Notes: generated by a model not told the origin, from the letters alone. A DNA stretch of 29,494 bases from Desulfuromusa sp. (GCA_029934755.1 JAOZLQ010000005.1:1-29494), one strand, 5' to 3'; numbered from the stretch's first letter, positions 6,780 through 16,391 are shown. Made by a program: numbers and translations.

Positions 6780-9440
6780 TTACCTCTCTAGCAATGCTGC
6801 ATGTGCCGCAGCCAAACGGGCAATCGGTACCCGATACGGTGAGCAGGAAACATAGTCAAGACCTATATCGTGACAAAAAGTAACACTTGTAGGCTCACCG
6901 CCATGTTCGCCACAGATTCCCACTTTTAAATCAGGACGAGTACTACGACCCCGTTCGAAACCAATCTTCACAAGCTCTCCCACCCCACGTTGATCCAAGG
7001 CAACAAAAGGATCTTTTTTCAGAACCCCACGTTCAACATAATCGGGCAAAAAATGGCCGGCATCATCACGCGACAACCCATATGTGGTCTGAGTTAAATC
7101 ATTGGTTCCAAAAGAGAAGAAATCAGCTTCACGAGCGATCGCATCTGCGGTCAGTGCAGCACGTGGCAATTCGATCATAGTTCCAATTTGATAGTCGATT
7201 TTTATTCCGTAACTTGCGCAAATATCATCCGCCACCTTAACAGCGTTGGCGCGTAGAATCTTCAGTTCATTGACATGACTGATCAATGGAATCATGATTT
7301 CTGGGATGATTTTGAAACCTTCATTCTTGACCAGTTCGCAAGCCGCCTCCATTATTGCGCGAACCTGCATATCGTAGACTTCAGGATAGGTAATTCCTAA
7401 ACGGCAGCCACGATGACCCAGCATCGGATTAAATTCATGGAGATTTTCCACATGTGCTTTAACCTCTGAAAAACGAATACCTACCGCGTTGGCAAGCTCT
7501 GAGATATCATCATCCGTTTGGGGCAAAAATTCATGTAGGGGTGGATCAAGCAAGCGAATCGTAACTGGTAAACCTTTCATCACACGAAAGAGACCAATAA
7601 AATCACCTTTTTGCATGGGTAATATTTTATCCAGAGCTCGCTTACGACCCTCAAGGCCCTCGGCCAAAATCATCTCACGTACAGCTTGGATACGATCCCC
7701 TTCAAAAAACATATGCTCTGTTCGACACAACCCAATCCCCTCAGCACCAAAGTCTCTGGCCACCTTGGAATCATGCGGAGTATCTGCATTAGTCCGTACC
7801 TTGAGACGCCGGAACTTATCGGCCCAGCCCATAAAAATTGCAAAAGTACCGCCAACTTCTGGCTGAACCTTCGGCACGATACCAAGCATGACCTCACCCA
7901 CTGAACCATCCAGAGTAATATAATCACCACGCTTAATTATATGTCCTGATTTTGTTTTAAACTGCTGTTTTTCATAGTCTATTTTTATATCGCCACAACC
8001 TGATACACAACATTTTCCCATGCCACGGGCAACCACCGCCGCGTGAGAAGTCATCCCCCCACGAGCAGTTAAAATACCCTGTGCAGCATTCATCCCATGA
8101 ATATCTTCAGGGCTGGTTTCAATCCTTACCAAAATAACTTTCTTTTTCAGGCGAGTTTGTTCTTCTGCTTCATCCGCAGTGAAAACAACCTGACCTGTGG
8201 CTGCGCCAGGAGAAGCGGGCAAGCCTTTTGCCATCACCTTTTTTTCTGCATGGGGATCAAGCGAGGGATGCAATAATTGATCAAGCTGAGCGGGATCAAC
8301 ACGCAGCACTGCATCTTTTTCCGTAATTAGTCCTTCCGCAACCATATCAACCGCAATCTGAATTGCTGCCTGTGCTGTCCGTTTTCCAATTCGAGTTTGC
8401 AACATATAGAGTTTACCTTTTTCAATGGTGAATTCTATATCCTGCATATCTTTATAGTGTTTTTCCAAAATCTCACGGATTTTGACCAGCTGTGCATAAC
8501 TATCGGGCATAACCTCTTCCATTGCAGGAAGATCTCCCTCCTTATGCTTAGTCAAATTAATCGGTTGTGGGGTTCGTATTCCAGCAACCACATCTTCTCC
8601 TTGGGCATTGACTAGATATTCGCCATAGAAGTAATTTTCACCCGTCGCTGGATCACGGGTAAAGGCTACTCCAGTTGCACAATCATCACCCATATTACCA
8701 AAAACCATCCCCTGAACATTTACAGCAGTTCCCCAATCGCCAGGAATAGCATGAAGTTTGCGATAGGTCACAGCACGGGGAGTCATCCAGGAACCGAAGA
8801 CTGCACCAATTGCTTCCCAAAGCTGTTGTAAAGGATCTTCGGGAAAATCCTCGTTCAAACTCTCTTTATAGGTTGCCTTAAATTCACTAACCAGTTGTTT
8901 TAGATCTTCAGCTGATAGCTCGGTATCCTGTTTGAACCCCTTCTCTTCTTTCTTCTGTGCCAAAAGTTTAGCAAAGGCGTCACCATTCATCCCTTTGACA
9001 ACGTTGGCATACATCTGAATGAAACGACGATAGGAGTCATAAGCAAAGCGAGGGTCACTACTCTGGCTGATAACTCCCTGAATGGTCTGATCGTTCATCC
9101 CCAGATTCAAAACCGTATCCATCATTCCTGGCATAGAAGCACGAGCACCTGAACGAACCGAAACGAGCAAAGGATTATTACTGTCGCCAAATCCTTTATT
9201 CATCTGTTTTTCGAGGATTGTCAATGCATTGGCTACTGCGTCGCGCAAACCATCGGGATAATCGTGATTGTTTGCATAATAAGCCTTACAAACTTCAGTC
9301 GTCAGCGTAAAGCCAGGAGGAACTGGTAGTCCAATCGAGGTCATTTCAGCAAGATTGGCTCCCTTTCCACCAAGCAGTTCCTTCATTGACCCATCACCAT
9401 CGGCTTTACCAACACCAAAGGCATAAACTAATTCAGACAT
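6780..9440 (-). CDS. ppdK: Pyruvate, phosphate dikinase
   Basis: 886 residues, full length for the bacterial enzyme. It interconverts pyruvate, ATP and Pi with PEP, AMP and PPi, supporting gluconeogenesis or PPi-linked glycolysis in the cytoplasm. The N-terminus LLGGKGANLAEMTSIGLPVPPGFT starts the ATP-grasp domain. The swivelling phosphohistidine domain has GGMTSHAAVVARGMGK with catalytic H466. The C-terminal PEP/pyruvate barrel carries FGTNDLTQTTYGLSRDD and GICGEHGGEP with the acid/base C843. The start ATG has AAGGAG 6 nt upstream. It is the last gene of the glyQ-glyS-ppdK unit, 42 nt after glyS. No defect is seen. Confidence 0.97.
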   Translation of the reverse strand: MSELVYAFGVGKADGDGSMKELLGGKGANLAEMTSIGLPVPPGFTLTTEVCKAYYANNHDYPDGLRDAVANALTILEKQMNKGFGDSNNPLLVSVRSGARASMPGMMDTVLNLGMNDQTIQGVISQSSDPRFAYDSYRRFIQMYANVVKGMNGDAFAKLLAQKKEEKGFKQDTELSAEDLKQLVSEFKATYKESLNEDFPEDPLQQLWEAIGAVFGSWMTPRAVTYRKLHAIPGDWGTAVNVQGMVFGNMGDDCATGVAFTRDPATGENYFYGEYLVNAQGEDVVAGIRTPQPINLTKHKEGDLPAMEEVMPDSYAQLVKIREILEKHYKDMQDIEFTIEKGKLYMLQTRIGKRTAQAAIQIAVDMVAEGLITEKDAVLRVDPAQLDQLLHPSLDPHAEKKVMAKGLPASPGAATGQVVFTADEAEEQTRLKKKVILVRIETSPEDIHGMNAAQGILTARGGMTSHAAVVARGMGKCCVSGCGDIKIDYEKQQFKTKSGHIIKRGDYITLDGSVGEVMLGIVPKVQPEVGGTFAIFMGWADKFRRLKVRTNADTPHDSKVARDFGAEGIGLCRTEHMFFEGDRIQAVREMILAEGLEGRKRALDKILPMQKGDFIGLFRVMKGLPVTIRLLDPPLHEFLPQTDDDISELANAVGIRFSEVKAHVENLHEFNPMLGHRGCRLGITYPEVYDMQVRAIMEAACELVKNEGFKIIPEIMIPLISHVNELKILRANAVKVADDICASYGIKIDYQIGTMIELPRAALTADAIAREADFFSFGTNDLTQTTYGLSRDDAGHFLPDYVERGVLKKDPFVALDQRGVGELVKIGFERGRSTRPDLKVGICGEHGGEPTSVTFCHDIGLDYVSCSPYRVPIARLAAAHAALLER

Positions 9441-9482
9441 CTTGTTTCTCCTTCTGACAAATAATCAAGATCTGGTTTAAAA

Positions 9483-11546
9483 TCATGCAATCCGACGAAA
9501 ATCGGCAATCCCTTTGAACAAATTGGAGATATTGGTCAACAAGGCCAGACGATTATTTTTTACCGCCTCGTCATCTACCATAACCATAACACTATCAAAG
9601 AAAGCATCAACTGGCTGGCGCAATCCAGAAATCATCTCCAACGCCTGAACATAATTCCGCTCAAGAATATTTTTTTTCACGTTTTCCTCAACCTCTTGCA
9701 AAGTAGCGAAAAGAATTCTTTCACTATCTTCAGTAAACAAAGACTCATCGACAGGCTGGTCCAAACCAGCTTTAATAATATTGCCAACCCGTTTAAACGC
9801 AACGGACAGAGACTCAAACCCATCCTGTTTTTTCAATGCAGAGAGTGCTTTTATCTTTTCAAGTGCATCGATCGGTTCAGCAAAAGAAGCACTAAGAACT
9901 GCATCAATAACATCTGTAGGATATTTTTTAGCCGAGAGCATATTAACCAGCCGTAAACGGATAAATTCAACAACATCGGCAACAATCTCCGCAGAGTCCC
10001 GTTGTCTTTTGGTTTCCAGCAACGCGATACTTTTAGAAACCAAATCTGGAATAGAGATGGCATAACCACGATCCTGAATAATGGCTAAAATGCCTATAGC
10101 ACTACGACGCAAGGCATAGGGATCAGCAGTTCCTGTTGGAATCAAACCGACACTAAAGCAACCGCAGATAGTATCTATTTTGTCCGCCAGAGAGACAAAA
10201 GCACCAATATCATCGCTCGGCAAATCACCACCTGCATGAATTGGCAGATAATGCTCATAGATTGCCGTTGCAACTCGCTGATCCTCCCCTTCGAGAAGAG
10301 CATACTCACGCCCCATAATTCCCTGCAACTCTGGAAATTCATAGACCATTCCGGTCTCAAGATCACATTTGGCCAGGATTGCAGCACGCCTTGTCAACTC
10401 AATGGTGTGTGGAGCAAATTGTTGGGCCAGTCCCGTTGCCAAGTCAGTAAATCTCTCGATCTTCTCAAAGCTGGTTCCTAATTTTGCCTGATAGACCACT
10501 TTTTTTAACGCCTCAAGGCGTGTTTCTAACTTATGTTTTTGATCCTCGCGCCAGAAGAACATAGCATCGGATAAACGTGCCTTTAAAACACGTTCATTCC
10601 CTGCAACAACAACCTGAGGATCTTTGGCGTGAGTATTGGCAATGGTAATAAAATTAGGCAGCAATTTCCCCTGGTTATTGAGCAGGGTAAAATAGCGTTG
10701 GTGCTCACGCATACTCGTAATTAGAAGTTCCGGGGGTAGTTGTAAAAATTGCTCTTCAATGCTTCCAGCTAATGCCTGCGGAGATTCAACCAGAAAAATA
10801 ACTTCCTCAAGTAATCCATCATCATGATTGATTTTTCCACCCAATCCCTGAGCCAATTCATTTAGCTGTTCTTTTATTATCTGACGCCGTTTGTCAATTT
10901 CAGGGATAACATACTGTTGTTCAGCCTTAAACAAATAATCTTCAATACCCGTTACAGAAAATTCTTCCGGGGCCATAAAACGATGACCTCGGGATTGGTG
11001 ACCACTGTGCAAATCGCCAAAAGTAAAAGGGACAACCTTGCCATCATAAACGGCAACGATCCAATGCATTGGTCGAGCAAAACGGACATCAAGATCCTTC
11101 CAACGCATCGATTTTTTAAATGAAATCTTGCTGATAACATGGGGCAAGATCTGTTGCAATTCTGTATTTGTTTCTCCCCCTTCGATCACCTTTGAGATAA
11201 ACAGATAGTCACCTTTTGGAGTTTGAATAGTCTGCAAATCTTCAACAGAAATCCCATTTGTTCGGGCGAAACCTTCAGCAGCTTTAGTTGGTCTACCATC
11301 CTGATCAAAAGCAATCCGAGCGGGAGGCCCAGTAACTTCCAACTCTTGCCGTTGCTGTAAGCGGGCAACATCTTTTATTGATATTGCAAGTCTTCTAGGT
11401 GTCGCAAAAGTTCTGATTTCACCATAAGAAATTCGTGCGTGCTCTAGCGCCTGACTTAGATGTTGTTGGATATCCTCTAAAGCCAGCGGAATAAATCCTG
11501 CTGGGATTTCCTCCGTCCCCAGTTCGAGAAACAGTTCTGCAGACAT
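9483..11546 (-). CDS. glyS: Glycyl-tRNA synthetase beta subunit
   Basis: 687 residues, normal for the beta chain of the alpha2beta2 bacterial GlyRS. The N-terminus ELFLELGTEEIPAGFIPLAL is the family hallmark, followed by FATPRRLA and GPPARIAFDQDGRPTKAAEGFAR. The middle contains MREHQRYFTL and an HD-like segment; the C-terminal 100-150 residues match the DALR/anticodon-binding region (ALEMISGLRQPVDAFFDSVMVM). It binds tRNA-Gly and completes the enzyme with GlyQ. Start ATG with TGGAG 6 nt upstream. It follows glyQ after 48 nt and precedes ppdK by 42 nt. Confidence 0.97.
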   Translation of the reverse strand: MSAELFLELGTEEIPAGFIPLALEDIQQHLSQALEHARISYGEIRTFATPRRLAISIKDVARLQQRQELEVTGPPARIAFDQDGRPTKAAEGFARTNGISVEDLQTIQTPKGDYLFISKVIEGGETNTELQQILPHVISKISFKKSMRWKDLDVRFARPMHWIVAVYDGKVVPFTFGDLHSGHQSRGHRFMAPEEFSVTGIEDYLFKAEQQYVIPEIDKRRQIIKEQLNELAQGLGGKINHDDGLLEEVIFLVESPQALAGSIEEQFLQLPPELLITSMREHQRYFTLLNNQGKLLPNFITIANTHAKDPQVVVAGNERVLKARLSDAMFFWREDQKHKLETRLEALKKVVYQAKLGTSFEKIERFTDLATGLAQQFAPHTIELTRRAAILAKCDLETGMVYEFPELQGIMGREYALLEGEDQRVATAIYEHYLPIHAGGDLPSDDIGAFVSLADKIDTICGCFSVGLIPTGTADPYALRRSAIGILAIIQDRGYAISIPDLVSKSIALLETKRQRDSAEIVADVVEFIRLRLVNMLSAKKYPTDVIDAVLSASFAEPIDALEKIKALSALKKQDGFESLSVAFKRVGNIIKAGLDQPVDESLFTEDSERILFATLQEVEENVKKNILERNYVQALEMISGLRQPVDAFFDSVMVMVDDEAVKNNRLALLTNISNLFKGIADFRRIA

Positions 11547-11594
11547 GTATTACTCCAGTTAGTATGTACCGACAAAATCGGAACAATATAGATG

Positions 11595-12464
11595 TTATTT
11601 TTTCAACAACGGATGGCCAAGCTTCTCTCGTTGAGCAATATAACCAGCGGCACAAAGTTTTGACATATTACGTACTCTGCCGATATAGCCAGCTCTTTCT
11701 GTAACAGAAATTGCACTTCGGGCATCAAGGAGATTAAAAGCATGTGAACATTTCAAAACAAAGTCATAAGCGGGGAAAACAAGATCTTTTGCTACCAGCT
11801 GGAGCGATTCTTTTTCATACATATCGAAAAGCTGAAAAAGCATATCGGTATCAGCTTCCTCGAAATTATAATGGGAGAACTCAACTTCGGTCTGATGATG
11901 GACATCACCATATTTGATACCTTTGATCCATTCCAAGTCATAAACGTTATCAACTCCTTGCAGATACATAGCAATACGCTCAATTCCATAAGTAATTTCA
12001 CCAGGGATGGGTTTCAACTCAAATCCACCACACTGCTGAAAATAGGTGAACTGGGTGATTTCCATACCATCCAACCAAACTTCCCAGCCTAATCCCCAGG
12101 CTCCCAATGTCGGTGACTCCCAGTCATCCTCGACAAACCTGATATCATGTGCCAAAGGATCAAGACCGAAGCTTTTGAGCGAGTTGAGATAAAGATCTTG
12201 AATATTTTGCGGCGATGGTTTCAGGAGAACCTGAAACTGATAGTAATGCTGTAAACGGTTGGGATTTTCACCATAACGACCATCTGTGGGGCGGCGGGAT
12301 GGCTCAACATATGCGACATTCCAAGGTTCAGGACCGAGCGCCCTCAAAAATGTTGCTGGATTAAATGTTCCAGCCCCTTTTTCGATATCATATGGTTGCT
12401 GAATGATACAACCCTGTTCAGCCCAATAGTTCTGTAGCGAAAGAATTAAATTCTGAAAAGTCAC
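11595..12464 (-). CDS. glyQ: Glycyl-tRNA synthetase alpha subunit
   Basis: 289 residues, the standard size of the catalytic alpha chain. TFQNLILSLQNYWAEQGC at the start, then QPYDIEKGAGTFNPATFLRALGPEPW and YVEPSRRPTDGRYGENPNRLQHYYQFQVLLKPSP are class II motifs of this family; VEDDWESPTLGAWGLGWEVWLDGMEITQFTYFQQ and ERIAMYLQGVDNVYDL follow. It activates glycine with ATP. The start codon is GTG, 4 nt after GGAGG. It is the first gene of the glyQ-glyS-ppdK unit, with a promoter and palindrome about 55-95 nt upstream. No T-box features are seen. Confidence 0.97.
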   Translation of the reverse strand: MTFQNLILSLQNYWAEQGCIIQQPYDIEKGAGTFNPATFLRALGPEPWNVAYVEPSRRPTDGRYGENPNRLQHYYQFQVLLKPSPQNIQDLYLNSLKSFGLDPLAHDIRFVEDDWESPTLGAWGLGWEVWLDGMEITQFTYFQQCGGFELKPIPGEITYGIERIAMYLQGVDNVYDLEWIKGIKYGDVHHQTEVEFSHYNFEEADTDMLFQLFDMYEKESLQLVAKDLVFPAYDFVLKCSHAFNLLDARSAISVTERAGYIGRVRNMSKLCAAGYIAQREKLGHPLLKK

Positions 12465-12518
12465 AATACCTCCAAAAAACTGAAATCAGTCCCAAAAAAC
12501 GGAACATATAGATACGAA

Positions 12519-12536
12519 ATAGAATCGCGATTCTAT
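12519..12536. promoter_or_regulatory. 18-bp perfect palindrome over the glyQ promoter -10 (putative operator)
   Basis: ATAGAATCGCGATTCTAT is fully self-complementary. It contains the TAGAAT -10 hexamer of the glyQ promoter and reaches to about +5 of the predicted start site. That position is typical for a repressor binding as a symmetric dimer. As RNA it would give only a 7-bp AT-rich stem without a U-run, so it is less convincing as a recO terminator. The binding protein is unknown. Confidence 0.55.
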
Positions 12537-12558
12537 CTTTCACCCCAAAAGATGTCAA
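12530..12558 (-). promoter_or_regulatory. Sigma-70-type promoter for glyQ-glyS-ppdK
   Basis: On the minus strand a consensus -35 TTGACA (12558-12553), a 17-bp spacer and -10 TAGAAT (12535-12530, five of six matches). Transcription should begin near 12523, leaving a leader of about 60 nt before the glyQ GTG. It lies just after the recO stop codon at 12571. Confidence 0.68.
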
Positions 12559-12570
12559 GATTCACAACGG

Positions 12571-13314
12571 TCATAGTTGGGAAAGAAACCGAAGTGATTT
12601 TGGTTCTCGCGGCAGAATTTGCTGGAAAACTTGGTTGAGGATTAAACTTGCCTGTTGGAGTGTTTTTTGACTGAAGGAAAACCCTTCAAACTGTTGGTGG
12701 GCAACTTTAAGTGAACGAGCCAAGGACCCAACAGTACCCAACTCAATGGAAATGCCAGATTCCCCCGCACAATCAAGGCAGAGGCTCCCACCACGATTGG
12801 CATCAAAACGAATCAATTCATTATTAAAAATCCTTAAACACTCGCTACAATGCAGCAGATGTGGCATATATCCAAGTAAATAGATCAAACGCAATTCGAA
12901 TAATAGTCTGGCGCTAAGTTCATCGCCCCCTTGTTCAAGGTAGTCAAGAAAACTGCAAAGTAATTCATAAATAAGTTGGTGAGGATGCCCCTCCTCCAGC
13001 AACAAATCAACCAATTCAACACCATAACTTGCTAAGGCAAGACACTGTAGATCACCACGCAATCCGATACGGGAATTAACTAACTCAGCTTCCTGCAATA
13101 ACCAGAAATCCCCACGCCCTTTCTTCCACTGAAAAACAGCTTGAGTAAATGGTTCCAAGACTGCTCCAAAGCGTTTACGGCTTTTCCGGGCAGACTTGGC
13201 AAACCCTTTTTGCAACCCATATTCGGCAGTAAAGAGAGATAGGATAACATCAGACTCTCCATAGTTAGTATGGCGTAAAACCAAGGCTTCACAGCTTTGT
13301 GGAAAATACACCAT
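12571..13314 (-). CDS. recO: DNA repair protein RecO
   Basis: 247 residues, typical length. RecO works with RecF/RecR to load RecA on SSB-coated single-stranded DNA in recombinational repair. The N-terminal OB fold is visible as CEALVLRHTNYGESDVILSLFT followed by GLQKGFAKSARKSRKRFGAVLEPF. The helical domain follows, with a zinc-finger pair CSEC (C156, C159) and CLDC (C179, C182). The start ATG has no strong ribosome site, only TTGAG about 11 nt upstream. It lies 58 nt or less after mgtE, so co-transcription with mgtE is possible. No terminator is visible after it; its transcript could run into glyQS. Confidence 0.93.
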   Translation of the reverse strand: MVYFPQSCEALVLRHTNYGESDVILSLFTAEYGLQKGFAKSARKSRKRFGAVLEPFTQAVFQWKKGRGDFWLLQEAELVNSRIGLRGDLQCLALASYGVELVDLLLEEGHPHQLIYELLCSFLDYLEQGGDELSARLLFELRLIYLLGYMPHLLHCSECLRIFNNELIRFDANRGGSLCLDCAGESGISIELGTVGSLARSLKVAHQQFEGFSFSQKTLQQASLILNQVFQQILPREPKSLRFLSQL

Positions 13315-13372
13315 GGATTTTATTAACTCAAAGAAAGGAAATTAGACCACTCAGCTGGACCGAATACAGTGA

Positions 13373-14731
13373 TCATATCAAGTAAGAAAGAAACAATGTT
13401 GCCGCACTGAAATAGATTAGAATGCCAGTAATATCATTGACGGTCTGAACAAAAGGACTTGAGGCAATTGCAGGGTCGACCCCTATTTTTTTGAAGAAGG
13501 CGGTAACAATCACCCCCATACAAGCTGCGACAGTGATTGCCGTAACCATTGCGGTGCCAACAACTAAACCTAAATAGAGATTTTGGTGCCAAATTGACGC
13601 AACAGCAGCAATAACCAATCCACAGACAATTCCCATGATCAGACCGACCCGCAACTCTTTCAAGAAGACTTGTCGCAACATGGTGAAATCAATTTTGCCA
13701 GTCGCAAAACCACGGACAATAATTGTCGATGTCTGCCCACCAACATTTCCGCCCATGCCAGTAATAACAGGAATAAAAGTAATCAGCATAATTGCCTGCT
13801 CTAATGTAGCCCTAAAATACCACATCAAAGTACCAGTCACCAATCCACCAACAAGAGTCGTCAATAACCAAGGAAGACGTAACCGGGCAATTTGCAGCGC
13901 TTTATAGCCCAGGAGAAGTTCTTCTTCACTGGTACCAGCCATTCGCAAAATATCTTCTGTTGCTTCATCACGCATAACATCGATAACATCATCGACCGTT
14001 ATCAAACCCAATAATTTACCTTGATCGTCGACAACTGGAATGGCCAAAATATTATATTTAGCAACAAGACCAGCAACTTCTTCCTGATCCATATCCGTTC
14101 TTACCCGCATGACATTAGTCGACATAATATCGGACAATTTTGTTCCCGGTGGAACCGTCAACAATTGTCTTAAAGACAAGACGCCAACGAGATGATTGTG
14201 TTCATCAGTGACATAGACATAGAAAACCATCTCATAGTCTTTAGAGTCCTGAAGTGCCTCAATAGCCCGCTTTACAGTGATATCTTGTTGAAGAGAAAAG
14301 ACATCCGTCGACATGATGCTACCAGCAGTTTCTTCATCATACCCGAGCAAATGCTCCACATCTTCAGACTGGTCATCGTGCAACTCCGTCAGGATGACCT
14401 CAGCCAATTCATCAGGCAAGCTTCTGATAAATACCGCACTGTCATCATCCGCCATCTCATGAACGATAGAAATTAAATAGTCTTTTTCCAGGAGTTCGGC
14501 AAGTTGTGGCCAAGATTCAGGCTCAAGTTCAGCCAAAACATCGGCAGCGCGATCTAAATCAGGGGTTAATTCCAGGAGTGTTTTTTGTTCATGTAGATCA
14601 AAATAACGGAAGAGATGAGCAATATCAGCAGGGTGGATTTTCCCAAGAGCTTTTTTTAGATTATTAGTCGCTCCGCGGCGAAGTAATTTGCTGACGGTGA
14701 CCTGAAGGACTTGCATTTTTTGCTCATGCAT
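13373..14731 (-). CDS. mgtE: Magnesium transporter MgtE
   Basis: 452 residues from the chosen ATG, matching the family. The cytoplasmic N domain (KALGKIHPADIAHLFRYF, LHDDQSEDVEHLLGYDEETAGSIMS) covers roughly residues 20-140. Two CBS domains follow at about 140-262 (DYEMVFYVYVTDEHNHLVGVLSL; KYNILAIPVVDDQGKLLGLITVDDVIDVM); they sense Mg2+ and gate the channel. The last 165 residues hold five hydrophobic segments with TGMGGNVGGQTSTIIVRG and an aspartate in VNDITGILIYF expected in the ion path. A GTG three codons upstream (14740) is in frame but sits too close to any Shine-Dalgarno; ATG at 14731 has AGGTG 6 nt away. It starts after the ribosomal operon terminator and so needs its own promoter. 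Confidence 0.93.
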   Translation of the reverse strand: MHEQKMQVLQVTVSKLLRRGATNNLKKALGKIHPADIAHLFRYFDLHEQKTLLELTPDLDRAADVLAELEPESWPQLAELLEKDYLISIVHEMADDDSAVFIRSLPDELAEVILTELHDDQSEDVEHLLGYDEETAGSIMSTDVFSLQQDITVKRAIEALQDSKDYEMVFYVYVTDEHNHLVGVLSLRQLLTVPPGTKLSDIMSTNVMRVRTDMDQEEVAGLVAKYNILAIPVVDDQGKLLGLITVDDVIDVMRDEATEDILRMAGTSEEELLLGYKALQIARLRLPWLLTTLVGGLVTGTLMWYFRATLEQAIMLITFIPVITGMGGNVGGQTSTIIVRGFATGKIDFTMLRQVFLKELRVGLIMGIVCGLVIAAVASIWHQNLYLGLVVGTAMVTAITVAACMGVIVTAFFKKIGVDPAIASSPFVQTVNDITGILIYFSAATLFLSYLI

Positions 14732-14831
14732 AAGTAACACCTGTCATTGGACAATAAGTATAAAATACAACGGCTTGAAAAGCTTCATCGAATCATTGTC
14801 TGGCTACATGAACATTGGACACAAACAAAAA

Positions 14832-14863
14832 CAGGGGACAAAGAAATAAATCTTTGTCCCCTG
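14832..14863 (-). terminator. Rho-independent terminator of the ribosomal protein operon
   Basis: A 12-bp perfect stem (CAGGGGACAAAG and complement) with an 8-nt loop. On the minus strand it is followed by TTTTTGTTTG. It lies 26 nt after the rplQ stop codon and ends the long S10-spc-alpha transcription unit before mgtE. Confidence 0.88.
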
Positions 14864-14889
14864 ATTATTACTAACCTGACAAAGTCGCC

Positions 14890-15345
14890 TTATGCGGTTT
14901 CTTCCTCGGGTGATTCTTCAACAATTTCAGTTTTTTCTACAACGGATTCCTCAGCAGATGTTGCTGCAACTTTTTGCTGTGGCACAAAACCTTCCTCAAC
15001 TAACTCGAAAATTGCCATTGGAGCATTATCTCCCTGACGATTTTCAAGTTTAATGATGCGGGTATAGCCACCTGGACGCTCAGAGAAACGTGGTGCTATT
15101 ATTTCAAATAACTTAACAACAACCTTCGGATCACGTATCACCTGAAGTGCCTGACGACGGGCATGCAGATCACCTCTCTTACCCAACGTTATCATCCTAT
15201 CCACTAGTTTACGGAGCTCTTTAGCGCGGGTAACAGTTGTAGTAATTCTTTCATTTTCAAAAAAAGAAGTAACCATATTTCGCATCATATGTTGACGATG
15301 ATCAGGCTTACGCCCAAGACGTCTGCCAGATTTATTGTGACGCAT
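14890..15345 (-). CDS. rplQ: 50S ribosomal protein L17
   Basis: 151 residues. MRHNKSGRRLGRKPDHRQHMMRNM is the family N-terminus, followed by RITTTVTRAKELRKLVDRMITLGKRG and YTRIIKLENRQGDNAPMAIFELV. L17 sits near the polypeptide exit tunnel of the large subunit. Compared with the roughly 127-residue E. coli protein it has an acidic C-terminal extension of about 25 residues rich in Glu, probably disordered. It is the last gene of the alpha operon, 35 nt after rpoA, and is followed by a clear terminator. Confidence 0.97.
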   Translation of the reverse strand: MRHNKSGRRLGRKPDHRQHMMRNMVTSFFENERITTTVTRAKELRKLVDRMITLGKRGDLHARRQALQVIRDPKVVVKLFEIIAPRFSERPGGYTRIIKLENRQGDNAPMAIFELVEEGFVPQQKVAATSAEESVVEKTEIVEESPEEETA

Positions 15346-15380
15346 TGCTTTGTTCCTTTCTAAAAACCAACAAAAGGGGA

Positions 15381-16391
15381 CTATTCGTCGTTATGACCCT
15401 TTTGAATCAATTTCAAATAATCAGGATCTGGAAAATTATCCAATTTCACGCCGAGGCCCAAACCCATTTCAGCAAGAATATCTTTGATTTCATTCAGAGA
15501 TTTTCTACCAAAGTTTTGGGTTTTTAGCATTTCTGCTTCTGACTTCTGCACCAGTTCACCAATAAGATTAATCTGGGCATTTTTCAAACAGTTGGCGCTA
15601 CGAACCGATAATTCAAGTTCTTCAACCGAACGATAAAGATTTTCATTGATCTTCTGTTTTTCGTTATTTTCTTCTTCTACAACCGGCTCGTCAGCTTCAT
15701 CAAAATTAATAAAAATCTGCAGCTGTTCCTTGTAAATTTTAGCGGCATACGCAATTGCATCTTCCGGTCTTACACTACCATCAGTAGATACTTCCAGAGT
15801 CAACTTATCATAATCAGTAATTTGTCCCACACGTGCATTCGAGACAATGTAATTGACTTTGGTAATTGGAGAAAAAATAGCATCAATCGGAATGGTCCCG
15901 ACCGGAGCATTATCATCACGATTTTTCTCAGCAAAAACATACCCTTTGCCCATCATAACGACCATGTCAATTTCAAGATCTGTCTCATCACCGCAGGTTG
16001 CGATATGAAGATCAGGATTTAGAATTTCAACATTACTATCGGTAATGATATCGCCAGCTTTAATGACGCCAGCACCCTTTTGCACAATCCGAACATTCCG
16101 ATCATCATGACCATGCAATTTGACTTTAACGCCTTTTAAATTAAGGATTATATCAGTCACATCTTCGGTGACACCCACGACGCTTGAAAATTCGTGCTGT
16201 ACATTTTTAATCCGTACAGAGGTGATGGCAGCCCCCTGAAGAGATGACAAAAGAATACGACGTAAAGAATTACCTAGAGTTGTTCCAAACCCACGTTCAA
16301 ATGGTTCCGCAACAAATTTACCATAAATTTCGGTTAATTCAGTTGCTTCCAAACGCGTTGGTTTGATCAGATCTCTCCAGTTTTTATACAT
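15381..16391 (-). CDS. rpoA: DNA-directed RNA polymerase subunit alpha
   Basis: 336 residues. The N-terminal assembly domain shows FVAEPFERGFGTTLGNSLRRILLSSLQGAA, the dimerisation and beta/beta' contact region. After an acidic linker (FDEADEPVVEEENNEKQK, about residues 235-252) comes the C-terminal domain VEELELSVRSANCLKNAQI...NFGRKSLNEIKDILAEMGL, which contacts UP elements and activators; the Arg of SVRSANCL corresponds to E. coli R265. Start ATG with GGGAG 9 nt upstream. It lies between rpsD and rplQ as in most bacteria. Confidence 0.98.
   Translation of the reverse strand: MYKNWRDLIKPTRLEATELTEIYGKFVAEPFERGFGTTLGNSLRRILLSSLQGAAITSVRIKNVQHEFSSVVGVTEDVTDIILNLKGVKVKLHGHDDRNVRIVQKGAGVIKAGDIITDSNVEILNPDLHIATCGDETDLEIDMVVMMGKGYVFAEKNRDDNAPVGTIPIDAIFSPITKVNYIVSNARVGQITDYDKLTLEVSTDGSVRPEDAIAYAAKIYKEQLQIFINFDEADEPVVEEENNEKQKINENLYRSVEELELSVRSANCLKNAQINLIGELVQKSEAEMLKTQNFGRKSLNEIKDILAEMGLGLGVKLDNFPDPDYLKLIQKGHNDE

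Noticed and set aside
7489..7866. Plus-strand open frame of 125 codons antisense to ppdK
   Set aside because: Arg/Ser-rich composition typical of antisense shadows; ppdK is intact and certain.
12465..12523. Glycine riboswitch or T-box in the glyQ leader
   Set aside because: The leader is only about 60 nt and shows no specifier loop, antiterminator or tandem aptamer features.
14757..14762. TATACT as -10 of an mgtE promoter
   Set aside because: Well placed about 25 nt before the start codon, but no recognisable -35 at 16-18 bp.
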